A model generated the notes under the pieces. It had not been told where the DNA came from. It saw nothing but the letters and a program-made list of their open reading frames with translations, and made no database searches. This document shows positions 25,288-39,179 of a DNA stretch of 64,000 bases, piece by piece; the first letter of the stretch is position 1, and each line of letters starts with the position of its first letter. This DNA is from Tillus elongatus (lineage: Eukaryota > Arthropoda > Insecta > Coleoptera > Cleridae): contig OZ023269.1 in NCBI GenBank assembly GCA_964006375.1, positions 5,366,501-5,430,500 of the forward strand. The letters run 5' to 3'. The translations under genes were made by a program, and so were the position numbers.

Positions 25288-26628
25288 ATGTCAGACTCTG
25301 AAACAGAGACAGTTGACAATTTTAATAATAAAGTAAAAATAAATTTAGCACCTCCCAAACTTATAGTAACAGAGAAAAATACAATAAGCTCAAATAACAA
25401 TCAAATTATGGCAAATCAATTACAAAATTATCACATTAATGCTATTCCCGCATACGATGGGGACCAGCATACTTTAGCTTTATTTATTTCAGCGTGTGAA
25501 AATTTTCTCACTTCATTTGTTGATAGAACAAATGATGACAATCCAAATAACCAATGGATGCTTAGAATAGTAATAAGTAAATTAGAAGGTAGAGCTAGAA
25601 CATTGATAGGTAGTAGGGAAGATGCCACAAATTGGCCTCGTATTAAACAATTATTGCAACAATACTTCGGCGACCAGAGAGACGAAGACTGTTTAGCTAG
25701 GGACCTCTTGCTCTTAAAGCCAGACCCTAGAGAAACCCCATACCAATTCGGTATGAGAATACAAGACTCACGTAGTCTTTTAGCTTCAAAAGTAAGACTA
25801 ACAACTGCAAACGAAGCATTTCGTTTAATTAAAAATGAATTTTACGATAAAGTGGCACTGAAAACGTATTTACATGGTTTGAGTGGTCAACTAGGGTTAG
25901 CAGTTAGGCTACAAAACCCGACTAATCTAGAACACGCTATGTCGCTTGTTCTGGAAGAAGAGAATTTTCAATATGGAGAAAAACAAATGAAATATCTCCA
26001 CAATCAATCCACAAATTTTAAAAACTCAAATGTACCAAATAAACAACCTCAATACATACAGAATCAGCAAAATAATAGAAATAACGTTCCGCATTTTACG
26101 CACCCCCGACAATTCCATAACCAACCCACATACAGAAAGCCCTTAAATTTACGTAATCAGCCCCCACAACAGCTGACACAAAACGTATTCAGACCAAATC
26201 CAAATTTCAGACCAAACTATAGGCCAACACCTATGGAGGTATCTGCAAAAAATTCCTCGATACATACACGTCCCAATCCAAATTTTAGACAACATTTCCA
26301 GCCCGAACCTATGGAAACATCATCTAGAAATTTCAATACTCATCCGAGAGGTCCTAACGGGCCTAACGCACAGTCATCACCTACCCAATTATACCATCAA
26401 GAGGTTCAACATGAATTTAAATCAGACAACCCTGTTTATGACGAATCTTATGAAAATTATCCTTCAGAAACACACTCTTATACAATTCCTGAAGATGACG
26501 CTCGTTACTTTGACGAAACGAATCATGAAACGTACGAAGAAGAAACTAGACCTGAAGCAGCTTTTGAACAAACAGATAACATCGAACAAAATTTTATTCA
26601 GGTTATCGAACTAAACAAAAAAATATAG
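25288..26628 (+). CDS. gag: Gag polyprotein of the errantivirus
   Basis: 446 codons from the first ATG in the frame (25288); the frame is open a little further upstream but without an ATG. Gag forms the particle core and packages RNA. The capsid-like part is about residues 50-230 (IPAYDGDQHTLALFISACEN; YFGDQRDEDCLARDLLLLKP). The rest is rich in Asn, Gln and Pro, with two related stretches ending in PMEVS and PMETS (about residues 315-360). No CCHC zinc knuckle is seen, as is common in errantivirus Gag. An A7 run (26617-26623) directly before the stop is the likely site of the -1 shift into pol. No break is visible. Confidence 0.92.
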   Translation: MSDSETETVDNFNNKVKINLAPPKLIVTEKNTISSNNNQIMANQLQNYHINAIPAYDGDQHTLALFISACENFLTSFVDRTNDDNPNNQWMLRIVISKLEGRARTLIGSREDATNWPRIKQLLQQYFGDQRDEDCLARDLLLLKPDPRETPYQFGMRIQDSRSLLASKVRLTTANEAFRLIKNEFYDKVALKTYLHGLSGQLGLAVRLQNPTNLEHAMSLVLEEENFQYGEKQMKYLHNQSTNFKNSNVPNKQPQYIQNQQNNRNNVPHFTHPRQFHNQPTYRKPLNLRNQPPQQLTQNVFRPNPNFRPNYRPTPMEVSAKNSSIHTRPNPNFRQHFQPEPMETSSRNFNTHPRGPNGPNAQSSPTQLYHQEVQHEFKSDNPVYDESYENYPSETHSYTIPEDDARYFDETNHETYEEETRPEAAFEQTDNIEQNFIQVIELNKKI

Positions 26629-29600
26629 TACAGATAAATTCTGTAAACCACCCTAAATTGCCTTATATACTGGTCGAAATCAACCCCTCATTTCAAATGC
26701 GACTTATGCTTGACACCGGTTCGATGAAATCGCTGTTATGTGAAAATATTGCCCATAATTTTTATTCCAAATTTATAGAGCATGAAAAATTTCAAATTAA
26801 ATCTGTTCACCAAACCAGTTTTCATAATGAAATTCTAAAAATTCCTCTACCAAGTATATTTAAAACCGGCAGAGCCAAATTTAAATTCTATGTATTTAAC
26901 ATCAATAATCAATATCATGGGTTAATTGGTACTGACCTTCTCAAACAACTGGGAGCTAAAATAGATTTTTATAATAGGAAATTGGTAACGAAGCATACAT
27001 GCATTCCCTTGTATTTACCATGTGACGACGACATACATCGCGAATGTAACTCGAAACCACAAGAATTAAATAACATAATACTGCCTGCGAGATGTGAAAC
27101 AATAGTCAAACTTCCTATAGACTGTAGTTCCAACATAGGCATAATAAATAATATAAAACTCGAGTCAGGTGTAATTATTCCTGCATCTATCGTGACAGTT
27201 TCAAATGGCCAGGCTATAACCTCTATAGTGAATAGTAATGAAAATCCCGTACAGCTGATTATACATAAAGCTATTTATGCAGAACCTGTTTCAACTAACG
27301 AATTAAATTCCATTCATCATAACAAAGATATCGACTTAGAAAACATAGATGGTACTGCTAATGAAATTGACAAATTACAAATTCAAAATTTAAACAGATT
27401 AAGACTTGATCACACTAATGACGAAGAACGAGACATGATAGAAAACTTATGTTACGAGTACAGAGACATATTTTATTGCGAAGGTGTCCCATTATCATTT
27501 TCTAATCAAGTTAAACATAGTATTAGGTTATCTAATCCTAACCCAGTATTTGTTAAGCCATATCGATTACCTGAAGCTCAAAAGCAAGAAGTCAAAAGAC
27601 AAATTGACGACTTGTTAAGACAAAAAATTATTCAGCCATCTTCCAGCCCGTGGAATAGCCCTGTCCTGATTGTTAACAAAAAATCAGATGCCAGTGGCAA
27701 ACGAAAATTTCGCATGGTCATAGACTATAGACGTCTTAATGAACAAACTATTGGTGATAAGTATCCCTTACCCAATATTTCGGAAATATTGGATAAATTA
27801 GGTCGTAGCCAGTATTATACCACTTTAGACTTAGCCTCAGGATATCATCAAATTGAAATGAATCCTGAAGATATGGAAAAAACTGCTTTCAGCTCTGAAG
27901 GGGGGCACTATATGTACAGGCGTATGCCATTCGGGTTGAAGGGAGCGCCTAGTACCTTTCAAAGGGCTATGGATAATATCCTTAGGGGTATTCAAAATGA
28001 AAAATGTTTTACCTACCTTGATGACATCATAATTTTCAGTACTTCTTTGCAAGAACACATAGAAAGGCTGACAAATGTATTCGAAAGGTTAAGAAAGGCT
28101 AATTTAAAAATACAGCTTGACAAGAGTGAATTTTTAAAAAAGGAAGTAGCCTACCTCGGGCACATTATCACGTCCGAAGGCGTAAAACCAAATCCTCATA
28201 AAGTAAAGGCTGTAAGAGAATTCCCCATACCTAAAACAAGAAAAGAGATCAAAGGATTTCTAGGTCTTGTAGGGTACTACCGAAAATTTATTAAAGACTT
28301 CGGTAAATTAACAAAACCATTGACTCGATGCTTAAAAAAAAATGCAACTATAGTTCATGATAGTAGTTTTATAGAAGCTTTCGAAACATGCAAAAATATA
28401 TTAATGAATGACCCCGTATTACAATACCCTGATTTCACAAAACCCTTTATACTCACTACGGATGCTTCCAATGTAGCCCTTGGAGCTGTCCTTTCTCAAG
28501 GGTCAGTAGGTAATGATAAACCTATTAGTTATGCTTCTCGTACCCTCAATGAAACAGAGCAGAGATACTCCACCATTGAACGGGAACTTCTTTCTATTGT
28601 TTGGGCCACCAAATACTTCCGCCCCTATCTTTATGGTCGTAAGTTCTATATATATACTGACCACAGGCCTTTAGTATGGCTTATGCAACTAAAGGAACCC
28701 AATTCAAAATTAACACGTTGGCGTTTAAAACTCGAGGAATATGACTATGAAATAATTTATAAAAAAGGGTCTCTAAACTGCAACGCAGATTCCTTGTCCC
28801 GCATCCAAGTTCATGCTTTAGAGGATGCAGAAATTTCATCAATCGCTAATAATTTTGATGAGGACGAAAGACCTCTCCAAGATTTACAAAGGCAGCTCAA
28901 CACCCCAAATTTTGATGACGTTGTGCAACCAACTGAACCCGAATATATTCCGCCAATGAGCCCTCCAGAACTCTCTTTTATTCCAGTAGAAATTCCTAGC
29001 ACCTCAAGCAACACTATTCCACCTATAAGCCGAACAGACAAAACAACACTTGAACAAAATAACGACTTACGAGACAGTGATCATTCACAAGTAAATGTAG
29101 AACCAAAAATAGGTATTCAGATATCAGATGTTCCTATAGAAAAACAACTAAACCAATATTATATATCTCCCGTACATAATAATCCAAGACCAGTAAAACA
29201 ACTAAAGGTTAACAATCAAAATAAATATTTGGTGCAAATCCCGAGAAATGATAATCGACAAGCAATCATAAATTTTCTAAAGGAATATACTACAATAGGC
29301 AAAAGGTATTACTTTAATTTCGAAACAGAAAAATTATACCAAGATTTCTGTTCAGTGTATGTGGAAATATTTAACAACAATGCACCCATTATTATCAGTT
29401 GCCCCAAGCATCGTCTGCCCTTAGCCGACGATGAAGAGATTAACGAGGTAATTAGAAATTATCACGAGGGAAAAACTAACCATAGAGGTATAATAGAAAC
29501 TATAAAACAAATATCCAACAAGTATTACTTTCAAAGAATGCGTGAAAAAATAACGGCCTATATTAATGAATGTGAAATTTGCAAGCGAGCCAAGTACGAT

Positions 29601-30482
29601 AGAAATCCACCCAATATACCCTTAATGCTAACAGACACCCCTAGTAAACCCTTTCAGGTTATACATGCTGACACCTTTATAATAGAAAATCAAGTATTCT
29701 TAACAATCATTGATACTTTCTCAAAATTAGGGACAGCAATACCTATAAGTAGTAAGAATCCTGTAGAAACTGCTAATGCATTCATACAGTATTTTACGTA
29801 CTATGGCACACCCGAACACATCATTATGGACAGTGGAACCGAATTTCGAACGGAAATCATCCAAAATCTTTTAGAGCTTCACAAAATTAAAATTCATTTT
29901 ACTACACCTAAAAATCCAAATTCTAACGGTCCCATTGAAAGACTACACTCAACACTAATTGAACACGTTCGAATATTACGACAAACGTACACTAAAGACC
30001 CCATAAAATATTTAATGAACTACGCCCTTCTGGCATACAACTCAACTATACATACATCTACAAATCACACCCCCTTAGAAATAACCTTTGGACACACCTC
30101 TAATAGGGATATTTTCGATATAAATGATCATGAAAAGCTATTACAAGATTATCTAATATCGCACAAAAATAAATTAAAATTATTATATGAAAAGGTGAAA
30201 GAATTAATAGAGAAAAATAAGCTTCGCTCCATTTCTAACGCTAATAATAGAACCAATGATACCGACTTATTTAGAGATCAAACACATGTATATACAAAAG
30301 TAGACAAACGAAACAAGAATAACCCTAAATTTGACGGCCCCTACGAGGTTGTAAGCATATCTGACAAAAATATAATGACTTTAAGAAAAAACAAAAAATT
30401 GTCTAAACGTCATTTACGAAATCTAAAACGACCTAATGTTTCAGGTCCATCTTCCTTATCCAAACCCAAGGACAAAGAATAA
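26619..30482 (+). CDS. pol: Pol polyprotein of the errantivirus (PR-RT-RNaseH-IN)
   Basis: The frame is -1 to gag and overlaps its end, so expression by -1 frameshifting at the A-run is likely. Residues are counted from 26658. The protease has DTG at 19-21. RT has D391 (LDLASGYHQI) and YLDD at 453-456. RNase H has D602 (TTDAS), E643 (ERELLS) and D668 (YTDHR). Integrase has the zinc site H936-X5-H942-X29-C972-X2-C975 and the catalytic triad D1005, D1058, E1094 (35 residues between the last two). All key residues are present in one uninterrupted frame of about 1274 codons, so the enzyme set looks functional. The 3' end of pol overlaps the start of the env frame. Confidence 0.95.
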   Translation, partial: KNIVQINSVNHPKLPYILVEINPSFQMRLMLDTGSMKSLLCENIAHNFYSKFIEHEKFQIKSVHQTSFHNEILKIPLPSIFKTGRAKFKFYVFNINNQYHGLIGTDLLKQLGAKIDFYNRKLVTKHTCIPLYLPCDDDIHRECNSKPQELNNIILPARCETIVKLPIDCSSNIGIINNIKLESGVIIPASIVTVSNGQAITSIVNSNENPVQLIIHKAIYAEPVSTNELNSIHHNKDIDLENIDGTANEIDKLQIQNLNRLRLDHTNDEERDMIENLCYEYRDIFYCEGVPLSFSNQVKHSIRLSNPNPVFVKPYRLPEAQKQEVKRQIDDLLRQKIIQPSSSPWNSPVLIVNKKSDASGKRKFRMVIDYRRLNEQTIGDKYPLPNISEILDKLGRSQYYTTLDLASGYHQIEMNPEDMEKTAFSSEGGHYMYRRMPFGLKGAPSTFQRAMDNILRGIQNEKCFTYLDDIIIFSTSLQEHIERLTNVFERLRKANLKIQLDKSEFLKKEVAYLGHIITSEGVKPNPHKVKAVREFPIPKTRKEIKGFLGLVGYYRKFIKDFGKLTKPLTRCLKKNATIVHDSSFIEAFETCKNILMNDPVLQYPDFTKPFILTTDASNVALGAVLSQGSVGNDKPISYASRTLNETEQRYSTIERELLSIVWATKYFRPYLYGRKFYIYTDHRPLVWLMQLKEPNSKLTRWRLKLEEYDYEIIYKKGSLNCNADSLSRIQVHALEDAEISSIANNFDEDERPLQDLQRQLNTPNFDDVVQPTEPEYIPPMSPPELSFIPVEIPSTSSNTIPPISRTDKTTLEQNNDLRDSDHSQVNVEPKIGIQISDVPIEKQLNQYYISPVHNNPRPVKQLKVNNQNKYLVQIPRNDNRQAIINFLKEYTTIGKRYYFNFETEKLYQDFCSVYVEIFNNNAPIIISCPKHRLPLADDEEINEVIRNYHEGKTNHRGIIETIKQISNKYYFQRMREKITAYINECEICKRAKYDRNPPNIPLMLTDTPSKPFQVIHADTFIIENQVFLTIIDTFSKLGTAIPISSKNPVETANAFIQYFTYYGTPEHIIMDSGTEFRTEIIQNLLELHKIKIHFTTPKNPNSNGPIERLHSTLIEHVRILRQTYTKDPIKYLMNYALLAYNSTIHTSTNHTPLEITFGHTSNRDIFDINDHEKLLQDYLISHKNKLKLLYEKVKELIEKNKLRSISNANNRTNDTDLFRDQTHVYTKVDKRNKNNPKFDGPYEVVSISDKNIMTLRKNKKLSKRHLRNLKRPNVSGPSSLSKPKDKE

Positions 30483-32162
30483 CATTAGACAAGATCAATG
30501 ACAACCCCGGACTATTATCAATTAACATGGGCAAAATGCAAAATTCCATTGACAAATGGACCATTATTCGAGTAATCCCTTTAACACCACTTCTCAATGG
30601 GTTTCGTTCCATAGATAAACAGTCCCAAGATATCCATGACATTATTCACAATTCCACACATTCTAATCTTTATCAAACGAGATACAAAATTACCAAAATA
30701 TCCTTTCCCATCAAATTGTGGAGACACAAAAAATATTTAACCAAATTATACCCTCTAATAATAATCGTAATAAAAGAGGACTAGTTAATGCTGTAGGTAC
30801 AATCATAAAGACCTTAACAGGCAACATGGACGCAGACGATGCAGAACGTTATGATACGGCAATTTCTCAATTAACATCAAATCAAGACAAAATTAAAACA
30901 ATAGTTGATAATCAAATCATGTTAACAGAACAGGCCATAGAAAAATTTGATAAAACCATATCCTCGGTCATTTTAAACCAAAACAAAATTGAGGAACGTT
31001 TGCAGTTGATCACTTTAGGTTTCGAACAGGAAAAAATTAATAACGAACACATAATGCGTCTGCAGATGGTGTATATACAATTGATTACAGAAATCATTAA
31101 TATTAAAAGCATTTTAAGCACATTAGTTAACGCAATAACTTTTGCAAGATTAGAAACAATGCATCCATCCATATTAGAACCTGAAGACTTACTAATAGAA
31201 CTTAAAAGAATTGAGAGTTTTGTAACCAATCTCCCCTATAAGCTTGATGCAAATAATGTAGCTTATACGAGGAGGTGTCAATAATTAAGTGTTACTACAA
31301 AAATTATACTTTAGTGTTTGCTATTGAAATTCCATTAGTAGAATCTAAACATTATAACTATTACCACCTTTATGCATTTCCTGTGAAACAAGGTCCTAGT
31401 CAAAATTATACCGTCATCATCCCTCAATCCAAATACCTAGCCCTTAACGATGAAAGCTATAACTTACAAAACACACTATGCCAAGAAGTCAGCCCTGGAG
31501 ACTACTTATGCAGAGGTCAAACGATGAATCAGATCAGTAATAGCAGCCCTTGTGAAGTCCAATTGGTCAAGTTCACCACCAGATACGAAACTTGCGAACA
31601 CCACCCAGTCAACATACAGCAGATGAAGAGCCAGAAGATAAGTGCAAACAAATGGATAATGGTATTCCCCCGTGAAAGTACAGCACACCAACGATGCCGT
31701 AGCCGACAAGAAACCGCAAATCTAGAAGGAAGCTACTTGGTTCAAATCCCCGAAGGATGTCAAATGACAGTAAATAAGCAAATGTTCTCCCCATCTCACA
31801 ATGAGATAGTATCTACCTACCACATCCAACTACCCAAGTTGAAGCTTACCAACTTTCAGCTACAAGAGGTAGTAAATACAGCCCCAATCAAATTAGAATC
31901 AATAGATCTGGATGAATTACAAAAAACAAAGCATCAACTACAACACCAACGGTCATTATTGAATGCAGTTCAACATCCGAAAGTAAGCCTGTCTACTAGC
32001 ATCTGGACCATCCTGTTGTACGTGATTGTTGCCCTGATAGCAGTCTGTGCTTTATGGAGACTAAGAAAACCAACCAAAGAACCAAGATCCAACACCAACC
32101 AACAACAACAAAGATGCCCCATGGAAGAAATCCCCCTGGAGAATATCACTTTGAAAATTTAG
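30445..32162 (+). pseudogene. env: Errantivirus env, frameshifted
   Basis: The envelope glycoprotein gene follows the predicted splice acceptor and overlaps the end of pol. It occupies three frames. The N-terminal part runs to about 30700-30715. The middle part runs from there to 31284 and holds a furin-type site RNKR followed by GLVNAVGTI, the start of a fusion-peptide-like segment. The C-terminal part runs from about 31257 to 32162 and includes a membrane helix (IWTILLYVIVALIAVCALW) and a short tail. Two frame breaks, near 30700-30715 and 31257-31284, separate them. As read here the envelope cannot be made whole. Sequencing error cannot be excluded, given the intact gag-pol and LTRs. Confidence 0.85.
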
Positions 32163-32193
32163 CTTCCCTAAATTTTCTATCTGGCCCCGGAGG

Positions 32194-32535
32194 AGTTATG
32201 GTTGCACCACCCGGTATACTACACACACCAAGGCTACTGTCAGCACATATGGGTACGTTGCGCTACACCGGCTTTTCCGTCGACTCAGCGTCCGGTTGAA
32301 GTGCAGCGACATTACCGAGGGGAAATTGATCAGCAATTAATAGTCTATAAATATATGTCGAACATTAATATTCAACAGTTAGTCTTTGCCATCCAGCCTT
32401 AATGGTATTAGATTACTCATATGTATTTTATTGTAATTTTTATATTATTTAAATTTTAATATATATATCGTTGTACTGTAACTTCAATTAAATAAATTTA
32501 ACTTTATGAAGTTCAATTGAAGTACAACTCTAAGT
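32194..32535 (+). repeat. 3' LTR
   Basis: 342 bases, same as 24515-24856 by eye over the whole length. The TATA-like box is at 32346-32353 and AATAAA at 32491-32496. The sequence just upstream (GGCCCCGGAGG) is only partly purine, so the polypurine tract is atypical. Confidence 0.95.
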
Positions 32536-32833
32536 CGCGTTTTGGTAGCGGGTTTTCATTAAATGCTTCAAATTTCAATAACTCAATTTGCTATTAACCC
32601 AAGGTTTGTTGGCTAGGAAACCACTTTTCTCCGAAAAATGTTTACAGTAAATTTTCGGAAAATTTTTGTACATTTTCAAACAATAAGTTATTTTGATCAA
32701 ATATGGTACATTTTTTCTACTATATAGGTTATACCGGTACCCAGATTGATGCTTGGTCGATTTAGAGAGACATATTTGCTGTTAAAAATATTTTTATGAA
32801 AATTCAATTCCACAACGCACTTGCTGCGTCCAA
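32536..32833 (-). repeat. Block A remainder beyond the errantivirus
   Basis: It starts with the duplicated CGCG, then TTTTGGTAGCGGGTTTTCAT and CAATAACTCAATTTGCTATT. It ends with the inverted tip ACGCACTTGCTGCGTCCAAA. This is the interior and far end of a block A copy cut by the provirus. Confidence 0.8.
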
Positions 32834-32984
32834 ACTTTTTAATTGGATCCCAGTAGGCTAGTTATTTGCTAAGGCTAAAATGTAGTTTACCCATTCAAAT
32901 AAAGCTAACATAGAGAATAAACGTGTTTTAAAATTCACCTAAAATTACAAAAGTTATTGACGGGTTACTATTTCAAGAAAATAA

Positions 32985-32987
<3 letters not shown>

Positions 32988-33077
<90 letters not shown>
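32988..33077. repeat. (TA)n microsatellite
   Basis: Pure TA tract without recognised block B or mariner sequence at either side. About 310 bases to the next feature show nothing recognisable. Confidence 0.98.
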
Positions 33078-33082
<5 letters not shown>

Positions 33083-33386
33083 GCAGAAAAGACCACATCA
33101 ACTGGTGTCCTTAAACATTAAATATCTTTGGATTATTAATCAAATATTGTTTTTCAATGAAACGGATGCATATTTTACTCCAGTCGGTAACAGACAAGTT
33201 TCTGAATACAACCACATAATTTGTATTAGTCCTAGTTGAATCAACTCAGATATTGTCAAGTATGCCAAAAAAATGAAGAAATTAAGTCAGCCATGGAACG
33301 TTAACGGTTTCTTCTACTGACATTCTTCATGATAATATATTTTCGTGTACCCTTTTGAAACAGCCGATTTGAAATTTATGTCGTTA

Positions 33387-33653
33387 GAGCTTCCGTGGTT
33401 CGGGGTTCGATTCCCAGGATTTCCCTTTCACTTTTTCATACCCTGCAATTGACATTAACCAAGGTTTTGGCATTGTATTTGAGCTAGTTGAATATCTGGG
33501 CGTTCCGCTTTTCGGAGGGTTCGCAAAGCCGTCGGTCCCGTGTCCATACGATGTTAGGCACGTTAAATACCACTACTCTCCTTACAAAAAGGAAGGTGTT
33601 CGGCAAAAGTTTCAGGATAGTAAGGTAACACTGCTTTGGCTGACGTTTTCAGA
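33387..33653 (+). mobile_element. tRNA-derived SINE, copy 1
   Basis: It starts GAGCTTCCGTGGTTC and then jumps to a B-box-like GGGTTCGATTCCC, because the middle of the tRNA-like head (including most of the A box) is deleted relative to 34170-34503. The body matches that copy: CCCTTTCACTTTTTCATACC, AAAGCCGTCGGTCCCGTGTC and TTCGGCAAAAGTTTCAGGAT. Confidence 0.75.
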
Positions 33654-34169
33654 AAAAAAATATGTCGTTGAATTGTTTACCTTACAGGGGATTCAATTTA
33701 GTAGACTTTAATTTTCTCAGGTCTTTCAAATGGAACATACTGTATATAGCCTGGGGCCTTATAGAATTGGAAGTGACCAATCTGATGGTATATAAGTTGA
33801 GGGTCTAGTATTTCTCAGCATTTAACGATTTTTTGTACAAAAAATTGGATAATTAAAGGCACCCTTTGAATGAAAAAAATCTCCAAAATAATTATAGGCA
33901 TTGCGACCAAATTTTGTACGTAGATTAAAGTAAAAACAAACAAATCCTTTACCGAAAATTTAGAACACTACGTTAAAAGAAAAACGTTATAAGCTTGCAA
34001 ACAAAAACTTTTGGGTGCCACTCGTTACCAAAGATGGGACAAATCAAAATATTTTGTTCTTTAGCAAAATATTTTGCTTAATTGTAGAACACGTTGTATA
34101 ATCAGATAAACTATACTATACTAACTACAGAAAATAATAAGTTGTTTTGTGTGTTTTTTGTTTCTTTAA
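33654..34169. other. No recognised feature
   Basis: AT-rich spacer between two SINE copies in inverse orientation. Confidence 0.6.
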
Positions 34170-34503
34170 CGTCGGTTTATTTCCGCGACTATGGCCAATC
34201 ACCGACGTCAGGGAGCAGTTTCACTTCACTATCCTGGAAATTTTGCCGAACCCCTGCCTTTCTGCAAGGAGGGTAGGGATCTTTAGCTTGCCCAAGATCA
34301 CATGGACACGGAACCGACGGCTTTACGTCCCCTACGAAGGGCGGAACATGCAGACATTCAACAGGCTCAAATACAATGGCACAACCTCGGTTGATGTTAA
34401 TTGTACAGTATGTACTGAAAAAGTGAAAGGAACACCCTCGGATAGAACCCAGTATCCTTCGGTTCAGAGGCACACGTTCTTACCACTGAACCACCGAGGC
34501 TCC
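34170..34503 (-). mobile_element. tRNA-derived SINE, copy 2
   Basis: The minus strand begins GGAGCCTCGGTGGTTCAGTG. It has an A-box match (TGGTTCAGTGGTAAG, about 34479-34493) and a B-box-like GGTTCTATCC (34439-34448), the internal RNA polymerase III promoter arrangement. A body of about 250 bases follows and matches 33387-33653. It encodes no protein and would depend on a LINE for mobility. ORFs across it are incidental. Confidence 0.8.
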
Positions 34504-34524
34504 TAACTAGTTCCTAGTAGTGGT

Positions 34525-34935
34525 TTGGTTCATTACCACACCACCAGACTAACGCCCCATAGAGTATCTTCGGCCTGACGATCGCAGTGTAAATCCAATG
34601 AAGGATACGATGGTTAAGTCCCCAGGTCCTCCCTATCACTCGACGCAGCTGCCAGAGGGTCGCTACTCCCTTCTTCGCTACTCGTTCTATTTGCGACCCT
34701 CATGTTAGTTTGGAGTCCAGGATCACCCCTAGGTATTTGACCTCGCTGACTAAAGCTAAGGGTTTTCCAAACATCACGGGCGCCCTGAACCCCTCCACAT
34801 TCCTCTTCTTGGTGAATAGGAGAATCTCTGTCTTCGCCGGGTTTACGGAGAGTCCCAGCTCACCGCACCACCTTTAAATTATGCTACAGGCAGCTTGCAT
34901 GCACTCACAGACGACGCCGAGGAATTTTCCGGTGA
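34525..34935 (-). pseudogene. LINE RT fragment (same group as 56180-58375)
   Basis: The minus strand reads LSVNPAKTEILLFTKKRNVE, KYLGVILDSKLTWGSQIERV and [20 protein letters not shown]. This is the RT palm-to-thumb region, closely matching the corresponding part of the I-group element at 57450-57760. Both ends are truncated. Confidence 0.75.
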
Positions 34936-34939
34936 CACA

Positions 34940-35317
<378 letters not shown>

Positions 35318-35559
35318 GATGGAACAATTAAGATGGCATGGTTAAACAAAGACTGAAAAGAAGACGGGGTTGCTAAGCGACGATCGGACTGATATAGGAT
35401 TCGGTTCAACAGTTTTGTGATACGCAAGATTATTTGCTATCAATTTCTGTTACTATGTTTTTCTGTCCATCGCTTCCCATGTTGTAATTCGCCAGAGCTG
35501 TTGTCAATGTTTGCTACCCTATGCTCCTTATATAACTTTCTTTGCTAAATATTAAAAAT

Positions 35560-36135
35560 AATTGTACAGGATCGCTCATAAGTCGTTGGTGATAACAACG
35601 TGTCATTTTTTTAATGCAACACTCCTTATATTATTGCATTTGCGCATTTGAAATTAAATTATAATTCACATTTGGGAGAAAAATTAATATCGTTCATCGG
35701 TTTCGAGTAATTTCATTTGCTTTGCATTTTTTCGCGTTTTTTGGCACATACTAAAAGTTGCAATACCGTGTTTTTACAAATAGAACGCTGGGTCCCATGA
35801 AAACGACGCATTCAGAGTGGTTATTGTTTATATCATTAGCCAAAGAAATCGACATGTAATATACAGGGCACTTTCAAATATTGGCTGAATTTCAAAATAT
35901 TCAAACTGCTGTGGCTCAGTTTTTCGAAATGGAACACCATTAATTTTATGTCTCAGAAGTGAAGGGCATGCCCTTTGCTTCAGCCTTCGTGTTACACGTC
36001 TTATGCCCAAAGTCTCTAGTTTTTGATACATTGACATCTATATTTTTTTAGCCTTTCATTAAAAACACATAATTCTCATTAAAAACATTTATATTAAAAT
36101 TCGCTACGATAACGCACTTGCTGCGTCCATAATTT
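35560..36135. repeat. Block C fragment and block A end
   Basis: 35560-35720 holds the C motifs GCTCATAAGTCGTTGGTGAT and CTTATATTATTGCATTTGCG. 36085-36130 holds a block A end (TTCGCTACGATAACGCACTT, GCTGCGTCC). Between them is a non-repeat segment with an unconvincing 69-codon ORF. Confidence 0.6.
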
Positions 36136-37292
<1,157 letters not shown>

Positions 37293-37454
37293 TCTCTCTT
37301 AGGTCTAAAGTTGAACACACTGAGACCTTAACACCTTAGAGATGATATCCGGCGAGATTTGGGAAGTAGGCAGATTGAGGCCCCGTAATCGAGCTACAAT
37401 ATATTCATTATACATATAAGATACAACGAAAGCAAACAAACTAAGAACTAAAAA

Positions 37455-38160
<706 letters not shown>

Positions 38161-38165
38161 TTAGA

Positions 38166-38345
38166 CTACAGTTTTACATCGGTTTCCCTTAAAATTGACG
38201 AATAAAAATCACCCATCATATTTTCATCGCAGAAGCCTTGATATCTACGCACTATTTCCATGAAATCTTGATGAAAGCATTCCCAACGTTTTTCGCTCAC
38301 CATTCCCAAATTATGTGGGAAAAAGCACAAATGGGAATATAGAAA
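38166..38345 (-). pseudogene. Fragment of an unidentified protein family
   Basis: A minus-strand frame reads FLYSHLCFFPHNLGMVSEKR, then ECFHQDFMEIVRRYQGFCDE and NMMGDFYSSI. The composition looks like real protein, not repeat. I recall similar motifs (SHL.FFP.NLG, FHQD, RRYQG) in a multi-copy arthropod protein of unknown function, but I cannot name the family. It has no start codon of its own and is cut on both sides by repeat blocks B and A, so it is a remnant. Confidence 0.5.
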
Positions 38346-39115
<770 letters not shown>

Positions 39116-39179
39116 AAATCGTAGACCGTAAAACCATAAATTTAACTAAACCTACAGCCGGGAAAGGGTTTATTGAAAT

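Larger units (their letters stand above)
24515..32535 (+). mobile_element. Errantivirus (gypsy-like insect endogenous retrovirus)
   Basis: A complete provirus of 8021 bases: LTR, tRNA-Ser-type primer site, gag, pol, env, LTR. The 4-bp sequence CGCG precedes the 5' LTR (24511-24514) and follows the 3' LTR (32536-32539), so it is the target duplication. CGCG fits the YRYR preference of errantiviruses. By eye the two 342-base LTRs are identical, which indicates a recent insertion. gag and pol are open. env has two frame breaks, so this copy probably cannot make a functional envelope and would spread inside the genome only. Confidence 0.95.

Noticed and set aside
25288..26628. CCHC zinc knuckle in Gag
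   Set aside because: No C-X2-C-X4-H-X4-C pattern is present in the frame; errantivirus Gag commonly lacks it.
34432..34503. Functional tRNA gene
   Set aside because: A and B boxes are present, but the B box deviates and the head continues into a SINE body shared with two other copies.
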